NCBI GenBank assembly: GCA_030549495.1
Contig: JAUIRK010000957.1
Span: 74,501 to 138,500 of the forward strand
Reading direction: 5' to 3'
DNA length: 64,000 nt
Source of the DNA: Nectonema munidae
Taxonomy: Eukaryota > Nematomorpha > Nectonematoida > Nectonematidae
Positions 12,701 to 22,694 of the stretch are shown piece after piece. The notes beneath the pieces were generated by a model. The model saw only the letters and a list, made by a program, of their open reading frames with translations. It searched no databases and was not told where the DNA came from. Both the position numbers and the translations under genes were made by a program. Positions within the stretch are counted from its first letter, which is position 1. Each line of letters opens with the position of its first letter.

Positions 12701-13815
12701 AATTTGTCAATTTCGTTACAATTGGAACTGAAGTGTTGCCGATAGGTTTGAAAAGAGAACGTCTTTTTCTATTACTAATTTTGAATGATTTAATGCCGTT
12801 AATCTATAATTTTGCAGGATAACCTAACTTTTAAGGTAAACTTGTGTAAAGGATCTGAAAAACATGAAATGATAAAAAAGTTAGGGAATAAATATGCGTA
12901 TGTATCGCTTATAACAATTTTAGGCACATTGAATCAAAAAGTGTTAAATATAAAAATTGACTTTATTGACCTAAACTCGAAAAATTGACTTAAAAATTTG
13001 AAATTAGTTCAAAAATTTTTAGACTAAACAAGCAAAGATCTTCTTCAAAGAGTTTTTGCTAAATCGAAATAAAAGTTGACTTTATTGACTTTTACTCGCC
13101 CTGGTAATAAGAATTCAATCGCCAGCAATTTTATATAAACATTTGTGGTACATGGATGTATGCAAATATAAGCAATTACATATAGTTGGTAATGTTGCAG
13201 CATGAATATAATAAAATGTAAAATAATAGTTTAGTAAAAACATTTGTAGATATTTACAGACGAGTTTTTACTGGATCCTCATTTGCGATGATGCATGATT
13301 GGCTAAAATATGCATATATTTGTTTGTCATAGGTGTCAAGCACTAAAGGGCAGGTCACATTCCTTTTACAAAGTTTGTACATATGAATGTGTCTTTGTGT
13401 TTGATACAATAATTTAAAAACATAAAAAAAAATTTCTTTTTGTAAACGAGCTACAAAAGATGCAAAGAAAAGTATACTAGGTGAAATGTTCCACTTCAGA
13501 TGGAGTTAGCTTATAACTTATTGTGATTATAAAATCCTAGTAATGCCCTTATAATAAATTTTCATTTCATATTATTTATATACCCATTTGTGTTTTCATA
13601 ACCAATAGGTTTGAAAAACTATGTTAATTTTTGAAGAAAATTTGAATTATGAAATATTAAGTTATTTTCAATATATTTTATGAAAATGGCGTAAAATAAA
13701 TGTAAACATAAAAGCAAAAAATATACCGGATAGACAAAGGACATATTAAGACCATAGCATAATTTTTGCATCCTTGAAGTAATTTTATCAAACATAACAG
13801 ATTGTTTCTTACCAT
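543..13815 (-). CDS. RRM1: RRM1, ribonucleoside-diphosphate reductase large subunit (partial gene span, nine exons)
   Basis: Class Ia ribonucleotide reductase large (alpha) chain; it reduces ribonucleoside diphosphates to deoxy forms together with the small subunit RRM2, in the cytosol. Nine exons translate without a stop into about 557 codons that align end to end with animal RRM1 (about 790 residues). Every junction has a GT donor, an AG acceptor and matching phase. Visible key residues: SCFLL (redox cysteine, human C218), CSNLCTEI (human N427/C429/E431) and AVCNLAS (human C444). The start codon exon (about 6-7 residues) was not found upstream of 13815, and everything after SPSSQG, including the C-terminal CxxC tail, lies beyond the left edge or was not recognised. 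Intron sizes run from 57 bp to about 8.5 kb. Identity is seen directly; function is family knowledge. Confidence 0.97.
822..971 (-). CDS. RRM1: RRM1 exon with second redox cysteine
   Basis: Encodes [20 protein letters not shown], then [20 protein letters not shown] and LAE. The cysteine in AVCNLAS corresponds to human C444, partner of C218. It is separated from the next exon by an intron of only 57 bp with a T-rich tract before the AG. Confidence 0.96.
1382..1583 (-). CDS. RRM1: RRM1 exon with N-x-C-x-E active site
   Basis: Encodes [40 protein letters not shown] and [25 protein letters not shown] carries the asparagine, thiyl-radical cysteine and glutamate of the active site (human N427, C429, E431). 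The donor is gaa|gtaaga, a strong consensus site. Confidence 0.97.
1961..2202 (-). CDS. RRM1: RRM1 exon
   Basis: Encodes [39 protein letters not shown] and [11 protein letters not shown]. All are near-invariant RRM1 blocks of the ten-stranded barrel. It ends in phase 2 at a gtagaa donor after EFEKLYT. Confidence 0.97.
2449..2674 (-). CDS. RRM1: RRM1 exon with redox-active cysteine
   Basis: Encodes [20 protein letters not shown] and onward through [20 protein letters not shown] and DQGGNK. The cysteine in SCFLL corresponds to human C218, one of the pair oxidised each turnover. Acceptor ttgataatag, donor aag|gttttc. An IHCIRASG variant of the usual VSCIRATG is the only notable difference. Confidence 0.96.
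2675..4530. other. RRM1 intron, left part, no feature seen
   Basis: AT-rich sequence with stop codons in all frames. No transposon protein, terminal repeat or RNA gene was recognised here. Confidence 0.5.
4540..5725 (+). mobile_element. hAT transposase relic, ZBED5/GTF2IRD2-like, internally deleted
   Basis: Scattered frames on the plus strand match the ZBED5 / GTF2IRD2 / FAM200 group of hAT transposases. The BED-side part shows [18 protein letters not shown] near 4630-4700. The C-terminal part shows [15 protein letters not shown] near 5155-5195, then [37 protein letters not shown] and [16 protein letters not shown], ending near [19 protein letters not shown], the place of the usual FGSTYxCEQxFS. 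The central catalytic RNase-H-like core between these parts is missing, so the copy is internally deleted, and several stops and frame changes show it is dead. It lies antisense to RRM1 inside its longest intron. No clear terminal repeats were found. Confidence 0.8.
5760..6830. other. RRM1 intron, no feature seen
   Basis: AT-rich sequence between two transposon relics. Two similar poly-T stretches with aaaaa-tgcattttttt lie near 6180-6240, but no gene or element was recognised. Confidence 0.4.
6850..8117 (-). mobile_element. piggyBac transposase relic
   Basis: Minus-strand frames resemble piggyBac/PGBD transposases. Near 7560-7755 one frame gives [20 protein letters not shown] then [12 protein letters not shown], the family's RFxxIxxxxHFxDN...DKxxKVRPL block. 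A neighbouring frame gives [20 protein letters not shown], matching the SIDESMIPYFGRH active-site region. Near 7480-7530 follows [12 protein letters not shown], the GKPIRFGYKVW block. The 7935-8117 frame ([14 protein letters not shown]) could be the acidic N-terminus, and [15 protein letters not shown] near 6840-6890 could be the cysteine-rich C-terminus. Frames change several times, so it is a pseudogene. It is in the sense direction of RRM1, inside its long intron. Confidence 0.65.
9500..10260 (-). other. Unrecognised coding-like stretch in RRM1 intron
   Basis: Minus-strand frames such as [20 protein letters not shown] (about 9650-9710) and [15 protein letters not shown] (about 9790-9850) look more protein-like than the surrounding AT-rich intron. 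The plus strand shows the matching cat-rich low-complexity repeat. Frames are broken. It could be the acidic N-terminal part of an old transposase, but I do not recognise the family. Confidence 0.25.
10715..11044. repeat. Tigger/mariner-type miniature element
   Basis: The left end reads gtggtacctcggttttcg (about 10720) and the right end, read inverted, gtagtaccccggttttcg (about 11037). These match the well-known TIR style of pogo/Tigger and mariner miniature elements. Extra cggtactcg motifs are repeated inside the left end. No transposase is present. It sits in the RRM1 intron just before the 11200-11402 exon. Ends are approximate because the outermost bases have diverged. Confidence 0.6.
11200..11402 (-). 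CDS. RRM1: RRM1 exon, start of catalytic barrel
   Basis: Encodes [40 protein letters not shown], and [18 protein letters not shown]. The [10 protein letters not shown] block lies in the specificity-site region just before the first redox cysteine. It ends two bases into the serine codon at tcaag|gtttgc; the codon is completed about 8.5 kb away. Confidence 0.96.
11463..11623 (-). CDS. RRM1: RRM1 exon
   Basis: Encodes [19 protein letters not shown] followed by a variable patch and [16 protein letters not shown], the conserved YDRDxSYNYFG block of RRM1. The variable part corresponds to the poorly conserved loop that reads YNYINPHNGKHSP in human. Acceptor ttttaag, donor aag|gtatta, phase 0. Confidence 0.95.
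11685..11862 (-). CDS. RRM1: RRM1 exon, N-terminal domain
   Basis: Encodes [20 protein letters not shown], then [20 protein letters not shown] and [11 protein letters not shown]. This matches the conserved RRM1 stretch that links the ATP-cone to the catalytic barrel. It starts in phase 0 after ttttaag and ends in phase 1 at a gtaatt donor. Confidence 0.95.
12365..13103. repeat. Non-autonomous hAT-like element with CAGGGCGAG ends
   Basis: The left end carries cagggcgaggaaaaattgac (from 12367) and the right end, read inverted, cagggcgagtaaaagtcaa. Flanks match in 7 of 8 bases: gtaataac (12357-12364) and gtaataag (13104-13111), the 8-bp duplication expected of hAT elements. Several copies of ttgactttattgac occur inside both ends. 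A 70-codon minus frame at 12490-12702 is unrecognised. A related solo end (tttattcgccctg) lies at 56665-56677. Confidence 0.6.
13727..13815 (-). CDS. RRM1: RRM1 exon, ATP-cone region
   Basis: Encodes [19 protein letters not shown] and on to FVYP, matching residues about 7-36 of animal RRM1, in the N-terminal ATP-cone that senses ATP/dATP. The acceptor is tttttag; the first two bases complete a codon begun in an unseen upstream exon. The donor is ccg|gtatat, phase 0, which joins exactly to the next exon. The hallmark FDKITSR stretch makes the call secure although the exon is only 89 bp. Confidence 0.93.
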
Positions 13816-13829
13816 CTAAAAAATATATA

Positions 13830-14778
13830 AATCAAAGTGACAAAAGTTTTTAGAATAAAGATTTTCATCAAGCAAAATTTAAATAAATAATAATATTTAC
13901 TTCTTTTAATAACAAACATTATAAACTAGAATTTTAATTTTTGCGCTTTATTTTGAAGTAAAAGATGTTGTTAAACTCTTTAAAAAAATTAAAAATAAAT
14001 TTAAAAAAAAAATAAATTTTTAATGACAAATCATAGAGATAATTAATTTTTATTTTATTTTAATTAGGCTGATGGGAAAATTTAATTTTTTTAGATATCG
14101 GAACCGCATCTAAGAAAAATATTCTTTCATAAATAAACAGAAAGAAAGAAAGAAATTTATTGAAATAATCAATGTAGACCAAGAAGTAGAAAAAGGGGGC
14201 TAATTAAAGATGCTCACAGTGTATCTTCTGGAAAAACTGTTCAATATATACGAGTGTTATTAAAATAGAGCAAAATATAATATATGATGTTCATCATACG
14301 AATTCAAGTTTTATATACATTTGAAAGTAAAATTAAAATTATTTTTTAAAAATCTACAAATAAATTTGAGAAAAGTTTAGTAAAACACATCTTTTAATCT
14401 CTTTCTCTTCTCATTTTTTTAGTGAACTTATCAAAGCGCATTCCAAAATCTTTATTTTTTGAAGAATCAAAGTGTAAATAAAACCGCACTTAAAATTTTG
14501 GAGAATAATTCAAAAGTTATAAGTAATATAAAAACGAAGGTTAATTTATAAAAAACAGAAAACTAAAATTATTTTAGAAAAATCTGGAAATAAATTTAGG
14601 TTCTCATAGTAGAGTGGTTTTATAATTGTATTGGAAATTGTTAGAGATAAAATGTGAAATTTCTCAAAATGTAACAAGCGTTAAAGTCCAAAATTAGCAA
14701 ATATACTGCTAAATATGAAGAAAACTGGAAAATACAAAATTATAAAAAAAAACCATTTTTATTTGTAATTACAATTGT
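13830..14778. other. Region upstream of the first visible RRM1 exon, no feature seen
   Basis: Very AT-rich sequence with a short gaaa repeat near 14140. The RRM1 first exon (about 6-7 codons) is expected upstream of 13815, but such a short exon cannot be picked out by eye. Confidence 0.35.
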
Positions 14779-14919
14779 AATGAAGCTAGTGTTGCACATG
14801 GACACGAAAATTTGGTTCGAACGAACACGAACAAACTCAAGCTATAGTCGAACGGACACGAACAATAACAGACACTAGCGAACATCATATACTAGTGAAT
14901 CTTACATACGGAGACAGAC

Positions 14920-14985
14920 TCATTCACTCACACGCACACGCACACCCACACTCATACAACAAACACATAAACACACAACACACAC
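14920..14985 (+). repeat. CA-rich low-complexity tract
   Basis: Irregular cacacgcacacgcacaccca run inside the 5' untranslated part of the hAT element; it looks like a decaying CA microsatellite. Confidence 0.6.
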
Positions 14986-15166
14986 AAACTCTAAAATGTT
15001 GGCTATATAATCAGCATACATTGACAATCACAATGCTGTTTTATTTCACATGTGTTTTTCTATTCATGCAAAGTTGAACATTGTCATTGAGACCATTTGT
15101 CATTTTTCACACCAAACTTCTGCATCGATTAACATCTAACTTTCATATTGATTTATACCTAAACTA

Positions 15167-15481
15167 ATGAGTATCGTTAAAATAACCAAGCATGAAGAAA
15201 TAGTTAATCGTTTGTTCGATCAAGAGCGGCAACAAAGACGAGAATTGTGGCAGTTTATCAAAGTTTTGGCTCCAACCGATGAAAAAAAGAAGTGGAAATC
15301 TAAAGAAGCTATCGGTGTGTTTTGTTTAAAGTGCCAAAAAACAATCAATTATTCCGTGGGTACTTCAAAGCAAATATTGCGACACATGGAACAAAATCAT
15401 TCAGAAGATCTGTGCACTAATTCCTCAACAAAAAGTGCAGCTTCCAACATAAAACCATTCAAAAAGCGTTCAAGAAATTGA
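15167..15481 (+). pseudogene. BED zinc finger segment of hAT transposase
   Basis: A 104-codon frame beginning MSIVKITKHEEIVNRLF. The BED-type finger is visible as W-Q-F then C-x2-C (CLKCQ) and H-x4-H (HMEQNH) about 30 residues later, the DNA-binding module of ZBED/DREF-type hAT transposases. It leads into the catalytic part only after a frame change, with KPVNESSAQKGHFLLLKWIA continuing in another frame from 15481. Confidence 0.8.
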
Positions 15482-15562
15482 AGCCAGTGAATGAATCATC
15501 GGCTCAAAAAGGTCATTTTCTTCTTTTGAAATGGATCGCTAAATCCTACGGGCCTTTGTCAA

Positions 15563-16111
15563 TTGTTGAAGATCAAGGATTTTTTAAATGCATTGGAACA
15601 AAAATACACGTTGCTTTCTCGTACAACAATAACAAGGTTGTTGCGCAGTACATTTGCAGATACGCTTTTTATCATCAAGTCCATGATCCAAAAAGAATGT
15701 GATTATTATTCACTTACAAGTGATATTTGGACATCAAGAACATTTGAAGCATATATTTCGTTGATGCTTCATTACATCACTGAGGATTTTGTTATGAAAG
15801 TCGTTACGTTGAGATGTGCTCCGTTTAGTGAAGTAAGACACACCGGTTCCGAAATTGCAAACATCGTGAAGCAGTCGGTAGAGGATGCAAACATGTCCTT
15901 AGAAAATATGGTTGTTTATGTCACTGATAACGCATCCAATGTAGCAAAATCAGCGCGAGAATTCGGTGTAAATCACCAAGGTTGTGTTGCTCATTCTCTA
16001 AGTTTGATTGTGCAAAAATTTATTAGGTGGAAGTGTGAGAGTAAAACAGCTACCGACATTCTTTCCAAATGTTTAAAGGAGATAGCAGACGCTATTAAAA
16101 TACTCCGATAA
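15563..16111 (+). pseudogene. hAT transposase catalytic segment
   Basis: A 182-codon frame with the hAT RNase-H-like signatures. SLTSDIWTS carries the first catalytic aspartate; VTDNASNV carries the second; GCVAHSLSLIV is the CxxH-like motif that follows. The third acidic residue should lie in the downstream 16150-16480 segment or beyond the LINE. Stops at 16111 with a frame change to the next segment. Confidence 0.8.
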
Positions 16112-17345
16112 TATGCTAAATATTTCAGTAGTAGCATAATTGGATTTCAATGTTGAAAAAATCCATGGAACGGAAAAATCAGCCACCGAAGAAGATTTCG
16201 TTAGATGTTATTACTCGTTGGAATTCAACTGTACACATGTTAAAAGTATGCTTGGACATTATATTGCATTTGGATGCGTTATGTTCATTTATCCAGACGG
16301 AAGAAGGTCGTGCAGCTTTTTCAAACTGCGTCAAAATTATACAAATCACACATAAGCAGTGGTTTCTATTAGAAAATGTTTGCTGTATTTTACAACGCTT
16401 TGATGAAGCAACAGAAGCGTTGTCGGGGGAAAATTATCCAACATGGTCCTTAACGCTGCCAGTATTAAGAATGATCAAGATTCATTTTTTTTTTGAAGAA
16501 GAAGAAGAAGAAGAAGATTTATTCATAAAAAAAAGCAAGGAGAATATTTCACAAACAATAAAACAATTACAAGATCATCATTCTAATAATTAATAGACAT
16601 ATATATGTATATATTTATAAGTATGAAAAGTTTGAAGGTATGTATTAAAGCATAAATGTAGAATAGTTTGAAAATTTTTTTTTTTTTTTGTAATTAATAT
16701 TACTAAAAAATCAAAAGCCAAATATGGCCGTTATTAGATTTTTTAGGATATTAGTAAAATTTTAACAAAAATATAAACTATAAAGCTAAGATGTACATTT
16801 ATTTAAACCTAAAAGTAATGTTTTACTCTATTTTTAAATGAGAAGTGTGAAACATCTAGATTATCATACAAAAATATGTAATTTTTGAAAAATTGATTAG
16901 TTTTTTTAAGAATGGAAATGTTCGAACCTTTAAGTGAGTAGTCTACCCTGATTGGTTGGTTGGAAAATCTTGTTTCATAATGAGATGGTTTAAAATTAAT
17001 AAAGCTACCAAAAACATTATATAATTTACCAGTTAAGTTTTTAAATAGAAACATTGCAACTCTAAGTTGGTAAATGTCATCCACTTTCAATAAATTATTT
17101 TCATTAAAAATGGCACTGGTATGGTCCCTGTACTTAAGATGAAAAACAATTCTCAATGCTTTTTTTCTATAATTTCAATGCGATTTTTTCCATATGGATA
17201 CCAATTAAAAATGCTATAGTTCAAGTATGATAAGAAAAGTTGCTTATATATTGTCAGTCTTGTTTTTAAAGGGAAAATATTTTTGGTACGGTATAAAATG
17301 CCATTTATTCTATTCAAATTTAATGCTATTTTTTCAACATGATGA

Positions 17346-18516
17346 TTAAATTTGAGTTTTTTTATTAATAATTAAACCTAGTATTTCAAATTTATCAACT
17401 ACTTCTATACCAGTTTGAAATAGAAAGCTTTTGTCTATTTTTGATTTATTCGAAATTAACATACATTTAGTTTTGTCTTTGTTTATTCGAAGATTGTTGA
17501 TGTCGCACCATTCATAAAGTGAATTGAGTTCTGAATTTAGCTTATTTGAGTCAATGTTATTGCCTTCTTTTATTTTGGATAATGGTAAATAAGCACAAAT
17601 ATCATCAGCAAAGAGTAAATAGTTTAGAGTCTCTGAGATGTAAAATATGTTGTTAATTGCAATGTTGAAAAGAAGAGGTGACAGAATAGATCCCTGAGGA
17701 ACACCGGCTCTGACAGGTAAGATGTTAGAAAATGTATCATTTAATTTAACTTTTTGTGATCTGTTATTTAAGTAAGAAGAAAAGAAAAGTAAGGTATTCT
17801 TCCCAATCTTGCACCTGAAGAGATTTTCAATCAGAGTAGAATGGCTCATCAAAAGCTTTCGAAAGATCGAAGAAGAAAAGAAGTGCATCATCTTTCTTTT
17901 CAATGATTTCAACAACTTTTCCTATCAAATACGCGTGATATGCCTCAGTTGAATAGCTTTCTCTAAACCCAAATTGAAATTTATTAATATAATTATTTGA
18001 ATTTATGTAAATATTTAACTGTTTATGAATAAACTTTTCAAATATTTTGGAAAATATTGGTATTATTGAGATGGGTCTAAAGTTTTCGATCGCAGATTTG
18101 TCTCCTTTTTTATGAACAGGTATAACTTTATGTAATTTCAGTACATCAGGAAATCTATTATTATTTAAAGCTAGATTGATGGAGTAAGATAAAGGATAAC
18201 ATAGAATTTGTTTTATATATTTCACATGTTTCATTGAAATTTCATAAATGTCTTCCGTATTATTTACATCAAGTTCATCAATAATAGTCAATATCTGGTC
18301 TGGTGTGCTTAAACTCAACTCAAATGATTCACCAGTGAATTTTTTTGAAAGAATATCAAACTTTAATATAGGGTTTACGACTATATTCGTGAAATGTTCG
18401 TTAAACATATTAGCTGCAGTTGTGTCATCAACTAAATTTGATCCATTTTTAACATGTATTTTTGTTTTGTCCTTACATTTTATGAACCCATTTATTTCAT
18501 TCCATATTTTTTTCAT
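17346..18516 (-). pseudogene. LINE reverse transcriptase domain
   Basis: Two overlapping frames (18516-17827, then 17915-17346) together hold RT blocks 0-5. The first frame ends just after FFFDLSKAFD, where the usual TVxHDILL stretch is altered by a frame break. The second holds AGVPQGSILSPLLFNI and YLLFADD, both catalytic aspartates present. Family knowledge places this RT in the Jockey/CR1 assemblage; the exact clade would need a tree. Confidence 0.85.
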
Positions 18517-18610
18517 CGAATTGCATTGAGAAAAGTTATGGCCTATATAAGTTTCTTTAGATTTCCGTATTGTGTATTTTATGGTATTTCTAATTTTTAT
18601 ATATTGTGAT

Positions 18611-19020
18611 CTAACTGAGAATGAACTTTATTTTCAATTTTTGGTAAAGCTTATCACGAATTTTGATAAGTTTTAATATTTCAAAAGTAATCCAAGGTTT
18701 AATATTGTGTTTGTACTTATTATATATCATATTCCTTGTTGACATTATAATTAGGGAATTGAGATTATTCGTTAAATGATTAAATAAACTATCAGGATTT
18801 TGGTTATCTAACTCTGAACTACAATACCAATTACTATGCGCAGCCAAAGTTTGAAAGGTTCTAACGTTCAGTTTTTTGTATGTATGTTCTGCTCTGAAAT
18901 TTTTCAATTTCAAATCCAATGATAATAAAATTGGGATATGATCCAAGAAGTAAGTCATGCAGTTCAAAGCTGTATAATTAACAAAGTTGTTACTAATGAA
19001 GAAGTTATCAATAATAGTAT
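18611..19020 (-). pseudogene. LINE endonuclease C-terminal fragment
   Basis: The frame contains NNFVNYTALNCMTYFLDHIP, where DHIPILLSLDL matches the SDHxP box of the apurinic-like endonuclease, and then a linker to the RT. The upstream catalytic part is missing, as expected for a copy truncated during reverse transcription. The frame continues past 19020 only by chance into antisense hAT sequence. Confidence 0.75.
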
Positions 19021-19829
19021 TTGATTGAATACAAAGTTTTACAAGGAGTTTCCCACACTGTTTTGTACGAAGATGCTGCTGATACGGTAGAAGCATTCCG
19101 GAGAGAAGTTTTAAATGAATTCACCAGCCGTTTTCAAGGGTTACAGATTTCGCTGCTCTGGGCAATATTGCTGGATCCAAGACTAATAGGGATGAATGGC
19201 TTTTCTATAGAAGAGCGCTGCACCGCAAAAGAAGAGCTTCTAAATCAAATGAAAAGTGCCACACTACAACTTCTTCATGTGGAGAAACCTACGTATCGTT
19301 ATGATGCCGGTACTTCAAAGACAAATAATTCCTTGCTTGGAGACATTTTCTCCACACCAGGAAGCGATGAAATGATGAAGGAAGATTGTTCCGATGAAAT
19401 TGAACTGGAAAAATATTTATCGCTATGCAAGCAATCAAAAATACTTGATCCGCTTCAATGGTGAAACGCCAATCGCGATACTTTTCTTGTATTGGCTTGG
19501 CTGAGTCGAAAGTTGATGTCCGCTGTTTCTACAAGCGTGTCATCAGAACGTTTGTTTTCACGAACAGGTACAACTGTGACTTCAAGAAGAGCGAGGTTGA
19601 AGGATGATAACGTTGAAATGTTAATATTTATTCATGATAACATTAAGTTTATTTCATGAGTCCTTATATTATTAATAAATTTTATTTTTACGATTTGTTC
19701 GTTTTTGTCCGTTACCAAAGATTTTCAATTATTGGTTCGAACGGACAAACGAACGAACGCAACGGACGTACTCGAACGTTGTCCGTTTGTCCGTTGTCGT
19801 GTGCAACCCTATGAATAGCATGGTCCAAA

Positions 19830-20530
19830 ATTTATAAGCAATATGAAAACTTGCATTACACAGGTTCACTAATTTGATAACTATAATCCACGAAAAGATG
19901 TGATAAAATTCATTCACTGAATTGCGATATTTACTTGCGTTAACATAAAACACTCCTCTGCCTTTAAAAAAAAAATAAATAGGCTGCTTTATGATACATA
20001 CATGTTCACATATATATGCCGAACTATAATAATGAACAATTATATGTTATTTGAAAATGGCCTTTGGTGCAACTTTGAAATATTAATTATGATGTGAGAT
20101 ATATAGCATTGGTGTGTGATTTCTTTATCGCACATTGTCGGTATAAATATAACAAATAATCTTAAAAAACAGTAAAATGCTATTTTTCAACTATTTATAA
20201 TATAAGTAATGTATTTTGAAAGCCCATAAAAAATGCTTTAATTTGGTATATCACATGATACATTTGGTTGAGAAATGTGAATGTTATAAGCGTTATAATA
20301 GATAATCTAGTATTATATGCAGGTGTTGTATTGTATTCATTAATGACCCAAAAATTTTGTTCAAATAACAAATTTTTTTTTATTAGAAAATTGCAATTCT
20401 TTGTAGAAAAATATATTTTAATTTTAACAAATCATTATGATAAAATATTGCTCCAGATAAAATTTAATAAATGTTAATAATTAATATAAGAAGAACAATT
20501 TATTGTATATCAGATGTTTAACAATTAAAG
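19830..20530. other. Intergenic, no feature seen
   Basis: AT-rich sequence between the hAT element and the LINE fragment, on the divergent side of RRM1 and MGME1. No exon recognised. Confidence 0.35.
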
Positions 20531-20589
20531 CAAAAATGCTATTACAGTAGAGTAGAATATTCCAGTATACCTTCACGAGTTTTTAGAAA

Positions 20590-20905
20590 AGTTGAATTAA
20601 TAACAAGAAATTAATTTATGGTTGATACAAAAAATTTTGAACTTGACTAGAATACTTTTTTCAAATATTTTCGAAAAATAAGGGATAAACAAAAATGGAC
20701 GATACTAATCAGTATCATTAGAATTTTTATGAGCTTCAGAACGAGAAATGTCTTGGTAAGTTTTAGAGTTCGGCAAAATTTTCCTTGAATAATACATAAA
20801 TTGAAAATATGTACTAAAGGCTGAATTATATGAAAAATATATCTATATATAACAAATGTCATTTGATCCAGTAATTTTTTATTTGATAAGGAAATAACCA
20901 AAATT
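20590..20905 (-). mobile_element. LINE reverse transcriptase fragment
   Basis: A minus frame gives PLVHIFNLCIIQGKF and LKLTKTFLVLK, and a shifted frame gives DQYRPFLFIPYFSKIFEK. This is the RT fingers block (NLSxxxGxFPxxLKxAxVxPxxK ... YRPISLLPxxSKIxEK). Only this block is recognisable. It is a separate and older fragment than the LINE in the hAT, with a similar type of RT. Confidence 0.6.
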
Positions 20906-20919
20906 AAAACTTTATAAAG

Positions 20920-22690
20920 TATCTATTTTAATAAAGCTTCCCGATAAGCTAAAGATTGTCAAATTTAGTTCTAAGTAAAGGAGAAACATTGATCATATAT
21001 TTAATAAATAGATAACTAAAAATTTTTGTAAAAAAAGTAAAAATTGCTTGAGTTTAAAATTAATGACTAGCTTAAATTTAAAATTTTAATTAAATTATAA
21101 TTTGATTATATAAATGTTAATCTTTTATATAAAACATAAATTTATATTAAATGTTATAAATTTCAATTTTTATAACTTTTATATTAAATTTTTCAAACAA
21201 ATTAAAATGGCCTCAGTGAAATTTAGTATATCTTTTTAAAAAATAGCGGTTAGTCTAAAATAAGCTGCAAAAAGAAACCTTCATAACTTCGTTAATATGC
21301 TTTAATAAAACGAAAATTTTATTTATATTTTTTTTGGTAATTGTTGCAACTGCTCTTACAATGGTGTCTTTAAACCTATTGTTGGTTTTTTGATATTACT
21401 GTTGCACACATTAAGTTTCGACTTATAGTTGTCATTGCACAAGTTGTTACTATCCTAGACTCCTTCCATCTCCCCCAAAAAACTTTATTGAGGTGTTTCC
21501 AAACCGTAATAGTATAATGGGGTGATGTTTATTTTAACATTCACGTTCTTAAGCAGTATAACCTTCAAACTTGTCATAAGTAAAATCGGTTTTATAAATA
21601 TACATAGAGAATTTGTATTCGAAACATTAATTTCCTGGTGCAATAAAGAAAAAAGTGTTAAATTTAAAAAACAGTTAAAATTTTAAATAAATATAATTTT
21701 GTTTTACTAGAATATTGAAAATTAATTTAAAATAAGCTGAGAAAATTAAAGACAAATGTTTTCTTTATTATTTTTTACAAATCATCAAGATATAGAATTT
21801 TATTTTCCTTTCATTCGAAAATGACTCAAAGATTTATTATATTGAGACTTCAAAAAGTTATCCAAATCCGAAATTGACAACACTATTTTTTGTGCCCATT
21901 TTATTTTTACCCGTTCCTTCAAAAGTTCATAACCTTATGTATTTCAAAATTTTTCTATCTTAAAATCGGTAACCGCTATTTTCACGTTCAAATCCTCAAA
22001 CCCCTTAGGAGAAGTTTTAAGTTCACTTTTGGGATTCGAAGGGATGCTCTTCTACTAGTCAGTCGTCGATGATTACATGATATTCTGTATCCATAAATAA
22101 TATGATAAATGTATTTTTATTGTTTAGATACTTGATCCAATCCAACTAATCCATTAAATGTTGCTTAGAGTTTACAGTATTTACCCTAAAGTAAGTTGTA
22201 TTACTTTTGCACAAAAATAACACTCATTGTCACATATTAAACACTATCATGTTAACATTGTCACAAATCAGTTATTAACGTCACATATTTGAAGCTAATA
22301 TGAATAAAACTACTATAATTAAGACCTCTTTTAATATTTTTCATACTTTTGTAATAGACAGCTACAAACTGGTTATTTTTTTTGGCTTTTTATTGCAGTT
22401 TTTAGTTTAAATTTATTAACATTGTGTGATACAAGTAAGACTGAACACCCCGAAAGACCACAAAATACCATAAATTTGTGAAAATCACCCAGCAAACTAC
22501 TTATTAAATGTTCAATGTCTTATTCCTATATTAAAAATATTCTAATTGCAATTCCAACAGTTCTAATTCAAAATATCAATTTAAAAAGAATACTTGCATC
22601 TATACTGGATTATCATGATCTCATGAAAACTATATTTTTAATATTATGGTTAGTTTTTTAAAAAAATTTTAAGTTGGAATGCTGTTATCT
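20920..22690. other. Intergenic, no gene seen
   Basis: AT-rich sequence with stops in all frames; a 60-codon plus frame at 21890-22072 shows nothing recognisable. It may hide the promoter and first exon of MGME1, but nothing supports a position. Confidence 0.3.
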
Positions 22691-22694
22691 GATC

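Larger units (their letters stand above)
16483..19020 (-). mobile_element. 5'-truncated LINE (Jockey/CR1-like non-LTR retrotransposon)
   Basis: On the minus strand, inside the hAT. The 3' end is at the left: an aataaat then repeated ttc and a run of ten A (read on the minus strand), a typical LINE tail. Protein from right to left: C-terminal part of the endonuclease (IIDNFFISNNFVNY, FLDHIPILLSLDL), then reverse transcriptase (VIPVHKKGDKSAIENFRPIS, FQFGFRESYSTEAYHAYLI, FFFDLSKAFD, GVPQGSILSPLLFNI, and LLFADDICAYL, the catalytic FADD box), then a C-terminal region (RVAMFLFKNLTGKLYNVF). The 5' end stops inside the endonuclease. There is a frame break just after LSKAFD and stops after NKKTQ, so it is dead. 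No clear target duplication was found. Confidence 0.88.
14787..19811 (+). mobile_element. BED-finger hAT transposon, split by a LINE
   Basis: A hAT element with imperfect terminal repeats: tagtgttgcac at 14787 and, inverted, tagggttgcac ending at 19811. Both ends carry clusters of acgaac/cgaacg motifs, probably transposase binding sites. The transposase runs on the plus strand: a BED zinc finger (15167-15480: LWQFIKVL, CLKCQ, HMEQNH), a catalytic segment (15563-16111: YYSLTSDIWTSRTFEAYISL, VTDNASNVAKSAREF, GCVAHSLSLI), a segment with SLDVITRWNSTVHMLKVCL, then after the LINE the C-terminal hAT dimerisation region (19021-19660: LAWLSRKLMSAVSTSVSSER, LFSRTG). Frame changes near 15480, 15580 and 16110 and a TGG-to-TGA-like stop after DPLQW show it is inactive. 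Flanks (aatgaagc / tgaatagc) are only loosely similar, so the target duplication is uncertain. Confidence 0.88.

Noticed and set aside
12490-12702. 70-codon minus frame inside the CAGGGCGAG element
   Set aside because: No recognisable transposase motif; length is compatible with chance in this composition.
17346-19020. Retrovirus-like or LTR element
   Set aside because: The reverse transcriptase blocks, endonuclease box and A-rich tail are those of a LINE; no terminal long repeats, protease or integrase were seen.
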